Assembly: GCA_023231475.1 (NCBI GenBank)
Contig: JALJEE010001773.1
Span: 1-37,866, forward strand
Reading direction: 5' to 3'
Origin: Seison nebaliae
Taxonomy: Eukaryota; Rotifera; Pararotatoria; Seisonacea; Seisonidae
DNA: 37,866 bases
The position numbers and the translations under genes are program-made. How positions within the stretch are numbered: the stretch's first letter is position 1; each line of letters begins with the position of its first letter. The notes below the pieces were generated by a model, which did not search any database, was not told the origin of the DNA, and saw only the letters and a program-made list of their open reading frames with translations. Positions 20,068 through 35,600 of this stretch are shown piece by piece.

Positions 20068-22454
20068 ATGTTGAATAATGCTTTCGAGTTGGAGAATGCT
20101 TTTCGCAATAATCTTGATATGCCGATGGGGAAAAAATCGAGAATGGTAACATCCAAAGTTAGAGGATTGTAACTATTTTATACTTCATATTATCGAATAA
20201 TAACATTCTCTGAATGTTAATCGATCGTTGAAAGAAAAGAAAATCGATTAGGTTCTCATTTCGTTTACTTTTGTTTCTTTATTTAGAATGAATTCATGTC
20301 AAACGACAAAAGTCAATATCGATTAGCAGGTGAAAGACGTGATTCCACGTCATCTGCATCATTCTCGAACGAAACCACAACTAACACATCGCCATGTTCA
20401 TCTTCAACAAATGTTCGATGTCATTCAGATGAGAAACCGAAAAGAAATCATCAACATTCAACTGATCGTTTAGTTGTTATGAAGAAGAAGATTAATCGAA
20501 ATTATGATAATAAAGTAAATAAGAAGAAATCGAGAAAATCGTCTCACCTTTCAAAAAATTTCCAAATGATTTCTAATGAATTATATAAAACTGGACAATA
20601 TTTCAATTCTCAATCGAATAAGAAAGGTGGAAATAAAGAAAATAATTTATTCGGTTTATCATGGTCTTCCAGAAGATCGTTGAATCACAACAATAGAAAC
20701 AACAATAACAATGGAAAGGATATTGAGTCGAAAATCATGACATCTAATATCTCGACTAGCCATTGTCCATTGAATACAGAAGCAGACAAATTATATTGTC
20801 ATCCGATGAAGAAATTAAATTCTTATTGTGATAATGACACACGTGCCATTATTCATTCGTCAAGTGGAAGTGATCAAGATTCTAATTCTAAAGGTACATC
20901 AACAACATCGGAACATAATGAGTTGGATATGGAACAATATAAAGTTAATTTGTTACAAGAAATGTTAAGTAACTTCATTTTTTGAAATTAGAAAATTAAA
21001 TTTTCCAAATCGGGAAATTTCAAGAGATCCATTGTTGGAATATTCGTTTTAATCATTTTAACATCTTTCATTATATTATCTGCATTATTCTTTCTTGGAA
21101 GAAGTTTCTTTTAAATCTTTCTTATACAATTCTTATAATAATTCTCATAAAATTAGATCATTTCAATTCAACATTCTTTCATTCATTTCATAATAATTCG
21201 CCTGATGTTAATTTGACAAACAAAAATTATTATAGCAAATATGTTAGAAATCATACAATCGAAGTTAATGAACAACCAAAAATTGAAGAAAAAGAGAATC
21301 TCATACATTTAGTGAATCAGATACTTTTCGGATATTCCAATGATTCATGGACCATTGCTCCAATTTTAAAAAACTTTAGTGATAAAACTGTCATTTCTAC
21401 ATCTCCTACAACAAGGAATGATAAACAATTTAAAGAAATTTTATCAACCACAACAGCAAGAGCAAAAGACGAATTATCCAAAAATTATGATTCTTCAGGA
21501 AATGAAGACAAAATGTTTGAAATTAATTCAGTTCAATATTTTGTTGTTAACACAACGGAAGACAAGGTAGTATCTGTAAGAAAAACTACAACCTCAACTT
21601 CTACCAAAAGTACCACTGTTGACAACGTTCAACTTCGAAACGACCTCGAATCAACGCCAACAGAAACAATATCAACGAAAATTGATGAAATTGTAAAACA
21701 AACTAAACAGACTACTGATAATCCAATTGTAAAGCACAATTCCACTTTATTTTGGAAAAAGCAAAAGACTACAGATTTACCTTCGAAAAATTCAAGAATT
21801 ACTATTAGCACAATAGAATACCAGACGTCCAAACCTCAAAATACTTCCTTCAATATCAACATCAATCTTCCTTCAACAACATCAACCACATCATCCACCA
21901 CAATTACCACAACTATTAAGAATACTGAAATTTCAACAAGCAGTTCTCCTATTTCCACAAATTCAACTACCTCAACTACCTCTTTAATGTTAAAGAAAAT
22001 AGATATTAATAAGATAAAGGATCAAACTTCCATCCTAAATAAAATACATTCTAGCACATCCACAATTTTACCAAATGTTCAAGAAGAATCAGAAACTGAT
22101 GAACCATCAACAACCATAACTACTACTATGGGAAAGTCTACTAAGAATAATAATTCATCCAGTGATGATGCCCATATCAATTTAGTTGTAACTCCAAATA
22201 TAGAAGTAAATGCATCATCTATTCTTGACCATGATTCAACTCTTATCGGCAATTTCAATGAATCATCTTCCGATTATTTAAATATGAATGTTACACAATA
22301 TTTTCTAGATAATATTGAAACTGAAAACTTAGCAACAAATGAAATTACATCGACAACCACTCAGACCGAAAATAGAGTAAAACGGAAAAACTCAAATTTG
22401 GCCGTATCGATATTCCAGAACTTGTTTAACTTAAATGACACTTCGATATTTTGA
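20068..22454 (+). CDS. Predicted type II membrane protein with Ser/Thr-rich ectodomain
   Basis: Proposed exons are 20068..20145, 20287..20943, 20992..21103 and 21157..22454 (introns 141, 48 and 53 nt), all phase-compatible, giving about 714 residues. The first 257 residues are polar and low in complexity (Ser, Asn, Lys rich), with no signal peptide. A membrane segment follows a KRS stop (about 258-281, SIVGIFVLIILTSFIILSAL). The remaining 430 or so residues are Thr/Ser-rich with several N-glycosylation sequons, mucin-like, ending near a dibasic RVKRK. Two short related blocks, VQYFVVN and VTQYFLDN, occur in the ectodomain. Polar N-terminus, basic flank and long Thr-rich C-terminus suggest a cytosolic N-terminus and an extracellular C-terminus. 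I do not recognise a family. The second intron donor (GTTAAT at 20944) was chosen because it alone keeps the frame, and it is the weakest junction. Confidence 0.65.
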
Positions 22455-23675
22455 GAAATGTTTTTCCGAATTTCACTGCAGAATGTACATAAATCCTTCC
22501 CTCACCATTGACAGATTCTTATTAATGAAATATTTCGTGTTTTTGTTCAAAACTTTCTTATGATCTAGTTCACAGAAGCAATATCGTGGATTCTTCATCG
22601 ATTTGATGTCGTCGAAGTATTAATCATTTATTTCATCATTTTTTCTCCATTCTATTTCCTTATTGTATTTTTGAATAACTTTCTAAATTCATATAATTTC
22701 TATAAAATTACTTCACAAAAAATTTATTGTTTACCGTTTACCAAATTTCTTTCATTTATATATAATTTTTGATATTAACAAATTTTCATCCTCGGATAGT
22801 TTTAGGAATAAGGTTGTCGGAATATGATATACTGTATACGAATATAAACTTAAAAACTACATATTTTATATAAAACTTAAAATTAAGATTATATTAGACG
22901 AAAGAAATTAATCTGTTAATATATAAATCAATATAATATATATTAACCAATAAATTAATACATTAAGTGTGAGAAATCAACAACTAAGGTTAGCGTATAA
23001 TATAGATAATTTTAAAAAGAATTTCTCATCAAAGTTTTTCGAGTAGAATTGAATGAAGTTTATTGTGATATCTAAAAGAAATGAATCTTTTTTTTATTAA
23101 TTGTTGACTATATTATTAATTGAATTGTCCCAATTGAGAATTCATTAAAAAATGTTTAAAGTCTTCAAGCAGTCTTCATACAAAGAAAACCATAAAAATT
23201 ATAATATTTTAAAAACCATTAGATTATGTCATGTGCATATCATGAATTTAAGATAAGAGGATTTAAGAGTATATATTTAAAATAGAAAGGAAATAAGTTT
23301 ATTGTAAAAGAAATATAGAATAACATAAAATGAAAATCTAGAATGAGAAATTCGATAAAGTAAAAGAATTTTTCTGTAAATAAAATATTTTCTGTTGATT
23401 TGAAGAGGAGATTGTATATGAAGAGATTAGAATGAACGATAACATCTATTCTCCATTTTTGATAAATTATTCAAGAATCTTTTTTTGAATATTAGTTAAA
23501 ATTTTCTTAAAAAATATCTAAAGTTGTTTTTTCTTATAATCTGATACTTCAATTAGAGAATGACGAAAATAGGAAGAAATTAGGAGAAAATTAAAATTTC
23601 CGAGATAAGTTCATAAGATGATAAACAATCCAAAAAGAATTGATATTCAAGATCAGAATGTTAGTTTGATATTAA
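22455..23675. other. AT-rich convergent intergenic region
   Basis: This stretch of about 1.2 kb between the convergent 3' ends of the type II protein gene and syndapin is very AT-rich, with many stops in all frames. I see no gene or clear repeat. Both 3' UTRs probably lie here. Confidence 0.6.
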
Positions 23676-26442
<2,767 letters not shown>

Positions 26443-29400
26443 TGAATGGAGTTACAGATGATCATCAAAAATTAGAGTTCTATCTCGTTTTGGATTTTCT
26501 CTTTCGAACGATATATAATTGTTCGAAATATTATCTTTTCCAAATAATTCGAATGGAAAAGAGATACAGGAAATTCTCACACGCTAACAACTTTAACAAG
26601 CAAATCGATCAGTTAATTTAATGTATCTCACTCGACTGGTGATGATGAGGAAAAAAGAAAGATAGAAAAAATTATATTAATAAAAAAAATTTCTTTTAAA
26701 ATATAAAACAATACAATAACAACAGTTCTCACACAAATAGTACGAAGAGAATTAATCGATAAGATGTCATAATAAAAATAGGACAATTATTTTAAATGAA
26801 CTCGTTCATCTCGATAAGTTGGTGTTTGTATGTTTTTCACCGATTTCTCTTTTTTCATTTCTCAGATATCTGTTGATTGGGAAAGCTCGAAAAGAAAGAA
26901 TTCCTCTCCACTTTTTCCTATTAGTCAATAATCAGAAGAATTACACGACTTCGTATGATTGGAAGAGGATGAATTGTATGGAACAAAAAAAAAATTATTA
27001 ATTTTACCTCTATTCACAACATCGACAGTTCATTGATGTTGATGTCTATGTAGCAACGAATGGTTTATGGAAAGAACCTATAACATTATTTCTCACTTAT
27101 ACTTGCCTGTTTAACAGAACCATTGTTCTTGTTGATGGCAAGAGGTGCTACTACTACTTTAACGTTGTTGTTATTGTTCGAATAAGTAATTGTCATCAAA
27201 GAGAATAGACGAACAAATAGAGGAAGAAGGATTTTATTATGTCATGGGAAGGCAAAAGAAAAATAAACCGAAGAGACGAATTCGGGAGAGATGAAGGACG
27301 AAAGAAAATTTAATAATTAGAAATATTCAGTTTTACTGTCCAACTCCTGTCGGTTGGATCGTTTCTTTTTCTCGTTCATATAATTGGAAGTGAATAAACA
27401 TTTATCCATGAATTTATTATAATTCTACTTCTCTTCATAACTTTCGTTCACTCCAGAAGAAACTGCAAATAGATTCATGCAAACATCTACAGAGATTGCA
27501 AAGCGAAGCATAACAAAAATATTATTCCTTTCTTCGTCTTTCTTATTACACAACTTTCTACTACCATTTCCATCCAATATACTCAACCCTACTGTCTGAT
27601 AATATATGCTTCAATATGAGGAATGTTCGCGATAAATACTTACAAATCGAGGGCAACAAATGCGTCTTACGACAAAAGAAAAAAAATTTCCCCAATTTCA
27701 TACTAATCATTACCAAGTGGAAGACGGACAAGAATCCTAAAACAAAAGAATCGTCCGAGAAAACAGTCTGGGACAAAAGACTCCAAAAGATAAAGTTACT
27801 TCTAACAACCTAAGAATTCTTATCTAAAACTTCTGGGACTTATCAAAACATTTTTAATTCTTAACTGATTATAACGTATTTCACAATCGTAATAAGTGGA
27901 AAATTTTCAAAATCAACCATTTCTAATAATTAGTGAAATACCTAGGAGAATCATGAATTTATATGGCCAAAATAATATGCTTCCAAACTTGTCGATTTTA
28001 GAAAGAAAGTATTGATGAATATGGATGACGATCATAATCATAGAATATGGAAAGTTATTATCCTAATAGAAAAAGAATCGAAAAAATAAAAACATTTGAT
28101 TAGAATATCAATGAAATTCCATCTTTCATTTCAAATGACAATATCAATAATCAATGAATGATAATTAAGAGTGCTGCAACATTCAAATATAGAGTTGAAA
28201 CATTTACTAATTTGTTTCTTGGTGCAATTTTAAAAATTGCATCGTTTCATTTTAGCACCGTTATATCCTCATATCCATTATATGCAAGATACAACATAAT
28301 GAATATGTCAATAATATATTGACTGAATAGAAACTGGAAGTTGGATTTCTTATTCGATATTTTTGGGGACATTTTCGTCATGTTTTATGCCATACTTCCA
28401 TAAATCAAAACAACATTAAAATCACCAATAATCAACCTGATAGTTTCAATAATTACTTCAATATATTGGACATTTTTTAGATACATTTACGTTTTTTAAA
28501 TAGTTTAATTACTTGAGAATTATATCACCTAAAAAATTATTGTAACAGATAAAGGCAATGTGAAAAAAAGATAAAACTCAAAAGATTATGAGAATGATAC
28601 AATTTTCGATAAATTTTTACGTACAATACAAGCATGAATTGTAAACAATATTATTATAGTAATAGATGTCATAATAAAAATGAAGATTTTATTGTAATTT
28701 TCAATTCTAGTTAAATTCACTTACGAAAAGTTTGGAAATGTAAATTTGATATATAGTGCTCCATTAGAATGACTCAATTGTCCAATGGTTGTTTTGTCCG
28801 TATAAATTCGTAACAAAAAGAACAATATAGTTAATGATGAAATAAATTTTCTATGAGAATTTTGATTCCTAGCGATGATCTTACTTCTTGACATCTCTCC
28901 CTCTTTTCCGAATAGGTTGTTAATCACATCGGTCAACGATTATCTTCGTCAATATTTCTTTTCTTTTTTTAAGAATTTTTAACTTGAGAAAATTGATGAA
29001 GAATTTCCAGATATATTTTACGGAAAAGAAAAAATGAAAAATTTTGGAGGAGAGTAATCGTCAATAGGAAAGTATTGAATGGAAATCGAAAGCGATTCAT
29101 TGACATGTAAAATAAATGATAATATATGGACGTGTGCTCTCACCTCTTCAATTGACGAATAAATATTTCATAAAATAAATTGCTTCAATACTACCTAATT
29201 CTCTTTGAATTATGCAAATGTTTAAGAGATCGTCAATTGAAATAATATTATTTTATGAAGATTTATGAATATGAAAATAAATATCCGAAATGAGAATAAA
29301 ATTGGGAGGGGCCTTCATCTCTAACAACATCGTATACATATTCATCGACGAGTGGAAGTGGAATATATGGGGAAAAGAAATATGAAATGGAATCTGATCA

Positions 29401-30879
29401 CATAATAAAGAAATGACACTAGAAAGAATATTCTTCAAATTTCTACTTAATATCAAGTCCTACTTTCTTCTCAACATATATTTTTCACTATGTTCCATGG
29501 TCTTGATGGGAAGTCATTTTATGACATAATATGACGATAATATTTATAAGAAATATTTCTTTTATAAAAGAAAAATATTTCGTTAGAGAAACATATCGTC
29601 ATGAAATAAATCATTAAGTGAAACTATAAGAATTCAATGGAATGATAACTTGTCGATGCTTGATATTGGAGAAGATCACAAGAGTTACTGTTCCGAAAGA
29701 AATCTTTCAATGATTAATGATTTTTATCTAATGAAATCAAATTAAATTAAATTTCTGATTTGTGGTAGAGTGTCGAAGAAGTGACTCTACTTTTATCCCT
29801 TATACGACCAACTTTCGTACATGTATGGTTTCTTATTGTTTCTCATTTTCACTTTCCATCCATACACCTGTCTGACTATACTCATCGTCAATTATCAATC
29901 GAAGACTCATTCGTTTCTATTTCACATACTACTCGAATTATATATTCTATCACCACTCATCAGTTGACATATGCAAAATAACAGAAAACATTATAATTAT
30001 TTCCTCGTGTCGTTAGTGGATGAATAGAATACGACCACGACACCATATTGACATTCTTCAAATGACCGATTATTGATCGTTAATATTAAATAGATTTAGA
30101 GCTATTATTACATAGATGAAAACACAGAAATATTATTTGTGAAATTTTAAAGAAAACGAATTAATTCATTTGAATTTGAGTGAACTAAAATGAAATGATT
30201 AATCAGAAAGACCCTGATCACAACAGAATATCATTAAATTCCTGTGAAATACAAATAAAAAAAACTGTTCTGATAAAAAATGCTTATCGGGAAATTAATT
30301 TAAATAATTGATGGTGTCATTTTTTATTTGAACGTCTCTTCCTGTTAGTCATCCAATTTTAAAAATGGAGAAAAATACAATTTCGATAAGAAGTTAATGA
30401 GATCGAATGTCAACGGTCGAACGTTAAAACAGAAAGAAAATTTCTGTAAGAAGTGGAAATAATGTAAGAAAAGAGATGGAATTATAATGATGATGTTAAT
30501 GAAGGAGAAGAGAATATGATGAGAACGATCTCTTATCAGATGCAGGAAACCATAACAAACAATTCTCTCATTTTTCAGTTAGAAATTATTAAATACAAAT
30601 TAACTTTCCATTTCATTCCACTTTCCAACAACATTAATACATCTAATTGTTTTCTGATCATCAGCTGATGTTTTCAACCATCACCAAATTACTTTGTGAA
30701 ATTGAGTGACATGACGTGTCTATCTCTTCCACTCATATATTTACTACCATTTCCACAACAACCGATTATAATTATTTTCGAAATATTTGCAAGAAAAGGA
30801 TCATCATCATCTCCATGAAGTTATGAGAGATAAAAATATTTAAGATATTTGAAATTAAAAAAAATTTTCGTTCAAATAA
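26443..30879. other. 4.4-kb intergenic region between syndapin and the Obg-family GTPase
   Basis: Upstream space for two divergently transcribed genes. No conserved coding frame is visible. It contains an 18-bp sequence present twice (26762-26779 and 28664-28681), an AT palindrome (28223-28241), and a minus-strand frame ending in a good GTAAGT donor near 28730. That frame could be an untranslated or leader exon but has no coding partner. Confidence 0.5.
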
Positions 30880-31971
30880 ATGGCGTTTCTTTTCAAATTG
30901 GTTTTACGATGTCGTCATCTTTCGTCGTATACTCGACCGTTGGTATCTGAGAAGAAGAATATTTATGTTCGATCAGGGAAGGGAGGGAATGGATGTGTTT
31001 CGTTTACGAAAGATCCGATGGCTTTAGGACCTGATGGTGGTGATGGTGGAGATGGTGGAAATGTTCTGATCCGAATTCGGGAACATTTCAATAATTTACA
31101 TGTATTGAAATCGAAATATATAGGGGAAGATGGTGGGGTGGGAATGAATGGTAATCGACATGGTCATAATGGAAATGATTTAATTATTGAAGTTCCTAAC
31201 GATACCATCATCAGGAATTGTGATATGGACAAAGAGATTCTTTTGAAATGGTCAGAGGATAAATCGAATAATTCACAAAATGAATGGTTGTTATTAGAGG
31301 GTGGTCGTGGTGGTAAAGGAAATAAATCATTCGCCACATCAACTTTACAAAGTCCGAAAATTTGTGAATTAGGCGAAGAAGGATCAGAAATGATGATTGA
31401 TATTCGTTTGAATTATTTCGCACATTTAGCCATTTGTGGATTGAGTAATAGTGGAAAATCGACATTAATGAAATTATTAAGTCGAGCTCGAGTTCCGGTG
31501 GAGGAATGGCCTTTTTCTACAGTCACTTCAATTTTGGGAACAGTCGATTTTGAGTCATGTTACAATTATTCTTCAAAATATCAGACGTTTCTCTTAGATA
31601 CTCCTGCTATCGATTCGAATGCATATGTGAGAAGTCGAATATATAACGATTTGAATAAATGTCTATCCTTCTCATTGATAATTAATGATATCGATGATAT
31701 TCACCAAATTCTCTCCATCATCGGAAATGATACGTCTGAATTGTTTTTGAAGAAATTAATCGGAATATTTTATTCGAATCGAACAAATAAGAGAATGAAT
31801 TATAAGAAAATTGAAAGTTATTTAAAAGAGAAATTGGGATTGATGAAAGATAACATTTTCTTCTTAGAGAATAATGATACGACAAAGAGATTTATTAGAA
31901 GGAATCCGAATCTCTACAAATTCCTCCGACATTTCCCTTCCATTTATACGATAAGAACATCTAATAAATAA
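30880..31971 (+). CDS. Obg-family GTPase, MTG2/GTPBP5-like, probably mitochondrial
   Basis: A single-exon protein of 363 residues. The first 20 or so residues are basic and hydrophobic without acids (MAFLFKLVLRCRHLSSYTR), which suits a mitochondrial targeting peptide. The glycine-rich Obg fold follows (about 26-175): SGKGGNGCVSF, GPDGGDGGDGGNV, GEDGGVGMNGNRHGHNG and EGGRGGKGNKSFA. This is closer to MTG2 than to GTPBP10. In the G domain, G1 is normal (GLSNSGKST, 187-195) and switch I is WPFSTVTS, but G3 is DTPA (240-243) where the family has DxPG, and no NKxD G4 is recognisable; the C-terminal part is divergent. Obg GTPases act in late assembly of the mitochondrial large ribosomal subunit. GTP hydrolysis and guanine specificity may be weakened here. 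The stop lies 21 bp from the stop of the convergent gene, and AATAAA overlaps the last codons. Confidence 0.88.
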   Translation: MAFLFKLVLRCRHLSSYTRPLVSEKKNIYVRSGKGGNGCVSFTKDPMALGPDGGDGGDGGNVLIRIREHFNNLHVLKSKYIGEDGGVGMNGNRHGHNGNDLIIEVPNDTIIRNCDMDKEILLKWSEDKSNNSQNEWLLLEGGRGGKGNKSFATSTLQSPKICELGEEGSEMMIDIRLNYFAHLAICGLSNSGKSTLMKLLSRARVPVEEWPFSTVTSILGTVDFESCYNYSSKYQTFLLDTPAIDSNAYVRSRIYNDLNKCLSFSLIINDIDDIHQILSIIGNDTSELFLKKLIGIFYSNRTNKRMNYKKIESYLKEKLGLMKDNIFFLENNDTTKRFIRRNPNLYKFLRHFPSIYTIRTSNK

Positions 31972-31992
31972 TTTAAAAATAACTATTGTCGT

Positions 31993-32664
31993 CTATTTCA
32001 TTTTCTTCTTTATTCGAAGTAGATCCACATCGTGTTGTTGACGAATAATGATGAGTGAGCTTCGAACAATAATATAAAATGGCACGAATACCCAGACGAC
32101 GTTGAAGAAGAAGAAATAGAAATAGAAATAATATGCATCCAAATATCTCGTATGAATCCAACCGAACAAGTATTCGGATAGGAAGAATATGAGAACGCCA
32201 TAAAGTTGACAAGTTGAACTAAGAATTTGTAAGATGTGTCGATATTTATTATTGATTATAATTGCTATATAAGTCAAGAGACAAATAGGTCCCACAATAA
32301 ATGCTGTCAACATTTCGATAGCAACTGTTCCTTCTTCACCTATCACATATCTCCCATCACTTTTCGCATATTCTTTCCAAATCTCTCCTAATAAATTTGA
32401 GTCCGACACGATTTTCTTATAGTTCAATACAAAATATAATTCCAACACACAATGACATAATGAACATAAAAGGAACCATGAAATAATTAAACGTTTCGTT
32501 AACGAAAATTTTTTGTAGGACAACCATATAAAACTCACTAAAAGTACTGCGGCTGGTGGTAAGAGAAATTGTTGGAAAATTTGTTGGACATTTCTTTCAT
32601 TTGGAACATAATCATCTATCTGATTAGTAAACGGTGGAAATGGATGCTGATAGATGTTGTTCAT
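31993..32664 (-). CDS. EBP: Emopamil-binding protein, 3-beta-hydroxysteroid delta8-delta7 isomerase
   Basis: A single-exon protein of 223 residues, near the 230 of human EBP and collinear with it. Conserved blocks are PF...DDYVPNERN, ISWFLLCSLCHCVLELYFVL, IWKEYAKSDGRYVIGEEGTVAIEMLTAFIVGP, QLYGVLIFFLSEYLFGW and FFFNVVWVFVP. Residues corresponding to the human catalytic and ligand-pocket set (His76, Glu80, Glu122, Thr125, Asn193, Trp196) are all present at a constant offset of five: His71, Glu75, Glu117, Thr120, Asn188, Trp191. There are about four to five hydrophobic helices (EXPERA fold) in the ER membrane. The enzyme shifts the sterol double bond from C8 to C7 and also binds oxysterols and many amine drugs. 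The Met at 32664 matches the family N-terminus. It converges on the Obg-family gene with 21 bp between stops, so the 3' UTRs must overlap. Confidence 0.95.
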   Translation of the reverse strand: MNNIYQHPFPPFTNQIDDYVPNERNVQQIFQQFLLPPAAVLLVSFIWLSYKKFSLTKRLIISWFLLCSLCHCVLELYFVLNYKKIVSDSNLLGEIWKEYAKSDGRYVIGEEGTVAIEMLTAFIVGPICLLTYIAIIINNKYRHILQILSSTCQLYGVLIFFLSEYLFGWIHTRYLDAYYFYFYFFFFNVVWVFVPFYIIVRSSLIIIRQQHDVDLLRIKKKMK

Positions 32665-35600
32665 TTTTCTTTTATTTTTTTTTGGTTTACAGATGATTTT
32701 TTAGTTGTTGATTAAATCAGTTTCTTCACGTTTATCACAGTATCGAATGATAAAATGATTTCTTTTTCAGTTTACTCTAATCGGGGATGTCAATAAAACA
32801 TATTAAGAAAGAATTATATTTGAAAGGAGAAAATTTTCAAAAAATGTAGGCTTAGCTTGACGGACGATAATTTGAAATAATTATTCTGATAAGTTAATTT
32901 TAGGTTAATTTTATGAAATAGTTTGACATAATTCTCAATATTATGTGTGAATTGGAAGGTTTGAAAGGATGAGTGTTTCTTTTAATAATTCTCCAATAAA
33001 TCTCTAATTTCTCATTTATTTTCATGAAAATTGTCAGAAACTTATTGAAGAACTTCCGTCATTTGAATTGAGCAAATGATGTGACTTATGAGAGAATACT
33101 GTGAAGTGAAATAATTTATAATATTAATTTATGAAGTCATGTTGACATGATGGAAGAAAAATATTGGTGCCTGATGTGGGTAGAGGAGGAATGGAAAGAA
33201 TATTTGTGATTAGGGAATATTTACCAGTTATTTATTATTTTCTTTCTATCGACATAACTGATGACGATGATAATGATAATGAGTAGAAGAGGAGAAAATA
33301 GAGAATTAATGAAAATGCAAATCTCTTGTATTGATAGAAAGCGATGTAGATGTGTATAATCATAATTCTAATTATTCAAGTAACATTTGGTAATCATTTA
33401 TCTATTTCCGTATTATGTCATATAATCAAATAAAAAAATATTTTTCTTACAAAACAAATGGGAACGGAAGTAGAGAATGAAATATTTTTTAAAAATCCAT
33501 TCACTTCAATGTGTATCCACCATTCCTTATTCCCAGCACACTTCTTTTCTTACACGAATTTTACACATATTCAGGAATGTTATATCGATATATCGAGTGG
33601 TTGAACTATTGCGACTGACTGGAGAATGGTACTACCAATAATAGGCACATACTATTATAATATTAGTATACAGAATATGGATTTTTGTAAGAATTATCGA
33701 CAGTTTGAATACACTTCTCGAATTTGTTTAGTTAAATTTTTGTCATTTTAACAAATCTGATTAAGAAGTTAATTGAATTAATAAATTAGTAATTTTTGCA
33801 AATTTGATGGTTGCCTCATTCTAATTTATCGAACAATCCATTCATTCGCAAAAATTGTCATTCTTTAGAGAAATGTACACTATGGAAGAAATGGCATGAA
33901 GGAAGACCTGCAGATTATCAAAATCTGTTGAGATTATGTTGTGTCAGGTCGAATTAATAAGAGTAATAGATATATAATCAAGTTTTATTTAATTAAAAAA
34001 TTAATATTGGGGAAGAATATGATTGATGGATGTAATTGGGTAAATGTTGAATAATTAGATAAATGATGATAATGATGAAGATAAAAATTATTTTCTACAT
34101 AAATATTATAATTTATTTTAAGGAATGATTATAGGAAGAATGACGATAATGATATTATTATATTCCTTGATACTCTTCTCTGGTAATAATCTTCTAATAA
34201 TTATCGTGCATTCACATATAATTCTTTTCTTTCTCATTATTATTATCATTATCATCTACAATATTATTATGGTAATAAACATTTAAGTTAATTATGAATA
34301 AGAAAGAATTTCTCATTTTTCATCAGAATTGTACCAGCAACAGGAGATAAATATAAAATCGGTATGATAATGTATTATCGATTATTGTCGATGAGATGAA
34401 ACTTATTTAACAGAGATGCAATGTCAAAAATGAGAAGAAAAGCTATTTGATGGGAATAACATGAATTCGATTTAAGTCTTCATTTTTCACCATTAAAAAT
34501 GTTTATGCATCTGTTCGTTTTATGTTTATGTAATTGGTGATTCGATATACGCATGTTATTCCATAATCAAATCATAATAGATTTAACGCTTTCATTATCC
34601 AAATATCATCGATGAATTAATGACGATGTTAAATCATCAACTAACTAGCTCTCTTATTTTTCCTATTTTTACTCATCAAAGTTTTCGGTTCTTCAAATTA
34701 TTTGGAAGAGAAGTGACAGAGTGTTGAGTGGTGAGCAGAAAGAACGAGTTGTTATGTTTACTACTTATCATCTATTTGAGAGCAGATTCCATTTTATCCA
34801 GATCACAATTGGAATTTTCGATAATTTGCTTCCCATATTCTATTTGTTTTCGTAATAAAATATCGAGGAGTCGACGAAATGGAATGTTTAATCTTTCATA
34901 GATGACTTAAACGATAATGATAATTTTGGTGAATACATATAGAAATTATTGAGAAATAAATTCGACGGAAACGAATTTGCATTTATATTTGTTAAAGAAA
35001 ATGAAATGTTATTGTTTATTTTCTTTCCAATTATCATCATTTTATTTCAGTCTTATTCCTTCCTTCCGCCAGTCCGTTCATTGCTGACTAACAATCGTCC
35101 AACGTTATTTGTACGTACAAATATAGTTCTTTCCTGCTCGTTAAATATGATTTCCGTGAGAAGTTGAATATAATTTAATATATTATATTTACGTACATGT
35201 ATCTACGTAACTATTCTGTGAGTTTGCTAATGGAAGAAGTAGGAAGACGAGAATGGAGAAACTTCAATGAATACGGGAAGAATGAATATGATAAATATGG
35301 AGACTAATATTCCAATGGAGCTATTCACAGATACATAAAGATATTCGTTCATCAATGAAATATTCTTTTATTTCACCAATCAACTTGTTATGGTTCGTAT
35401 GTGGATGAGAGTTGAGAAAGTAGACTCAACTTCTTTTCTCAATCTTTTCTTCTTCTTCCATATCTCCTTTTTTCCCACATATACTTGGCGTATACCACCA
35501 ATCTTGTGTGTAGTCTAACAGATGAACATCTGTAGGAACATTTCTTACAATATCAGAAGAAAAATATCAGAAAATTGAATTCTTCTTATCTAGAAGCTTT

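Noticed and set aside
28223-28241. AT-rich palindrome TGCAATTTTAAAAATTGCA as a possible hairpin RNA
   Set aside because: The arms are only 9 bp with a 1-nt centre and mostly A/T, too short for a microRNA precursor.
28385-28486. Minus-strand frame of 33 residues containing LIIGDFN, similar to a LINE endonuclease motif
   Set aside because: Only one short motif matches, no reverse transcriptase or other endonuclease block is nearby, and such strings arise by chance in AT-rich DNA.
28721-28936. Minus-strand frame with a hydrophobic stretch, ending at a good GTAAGT donor
   Set aside because: No coding exon can be joined to it before the syndapin start and no family is recognisable. It may be an untranslated or leader exon but is not supported as a gene.
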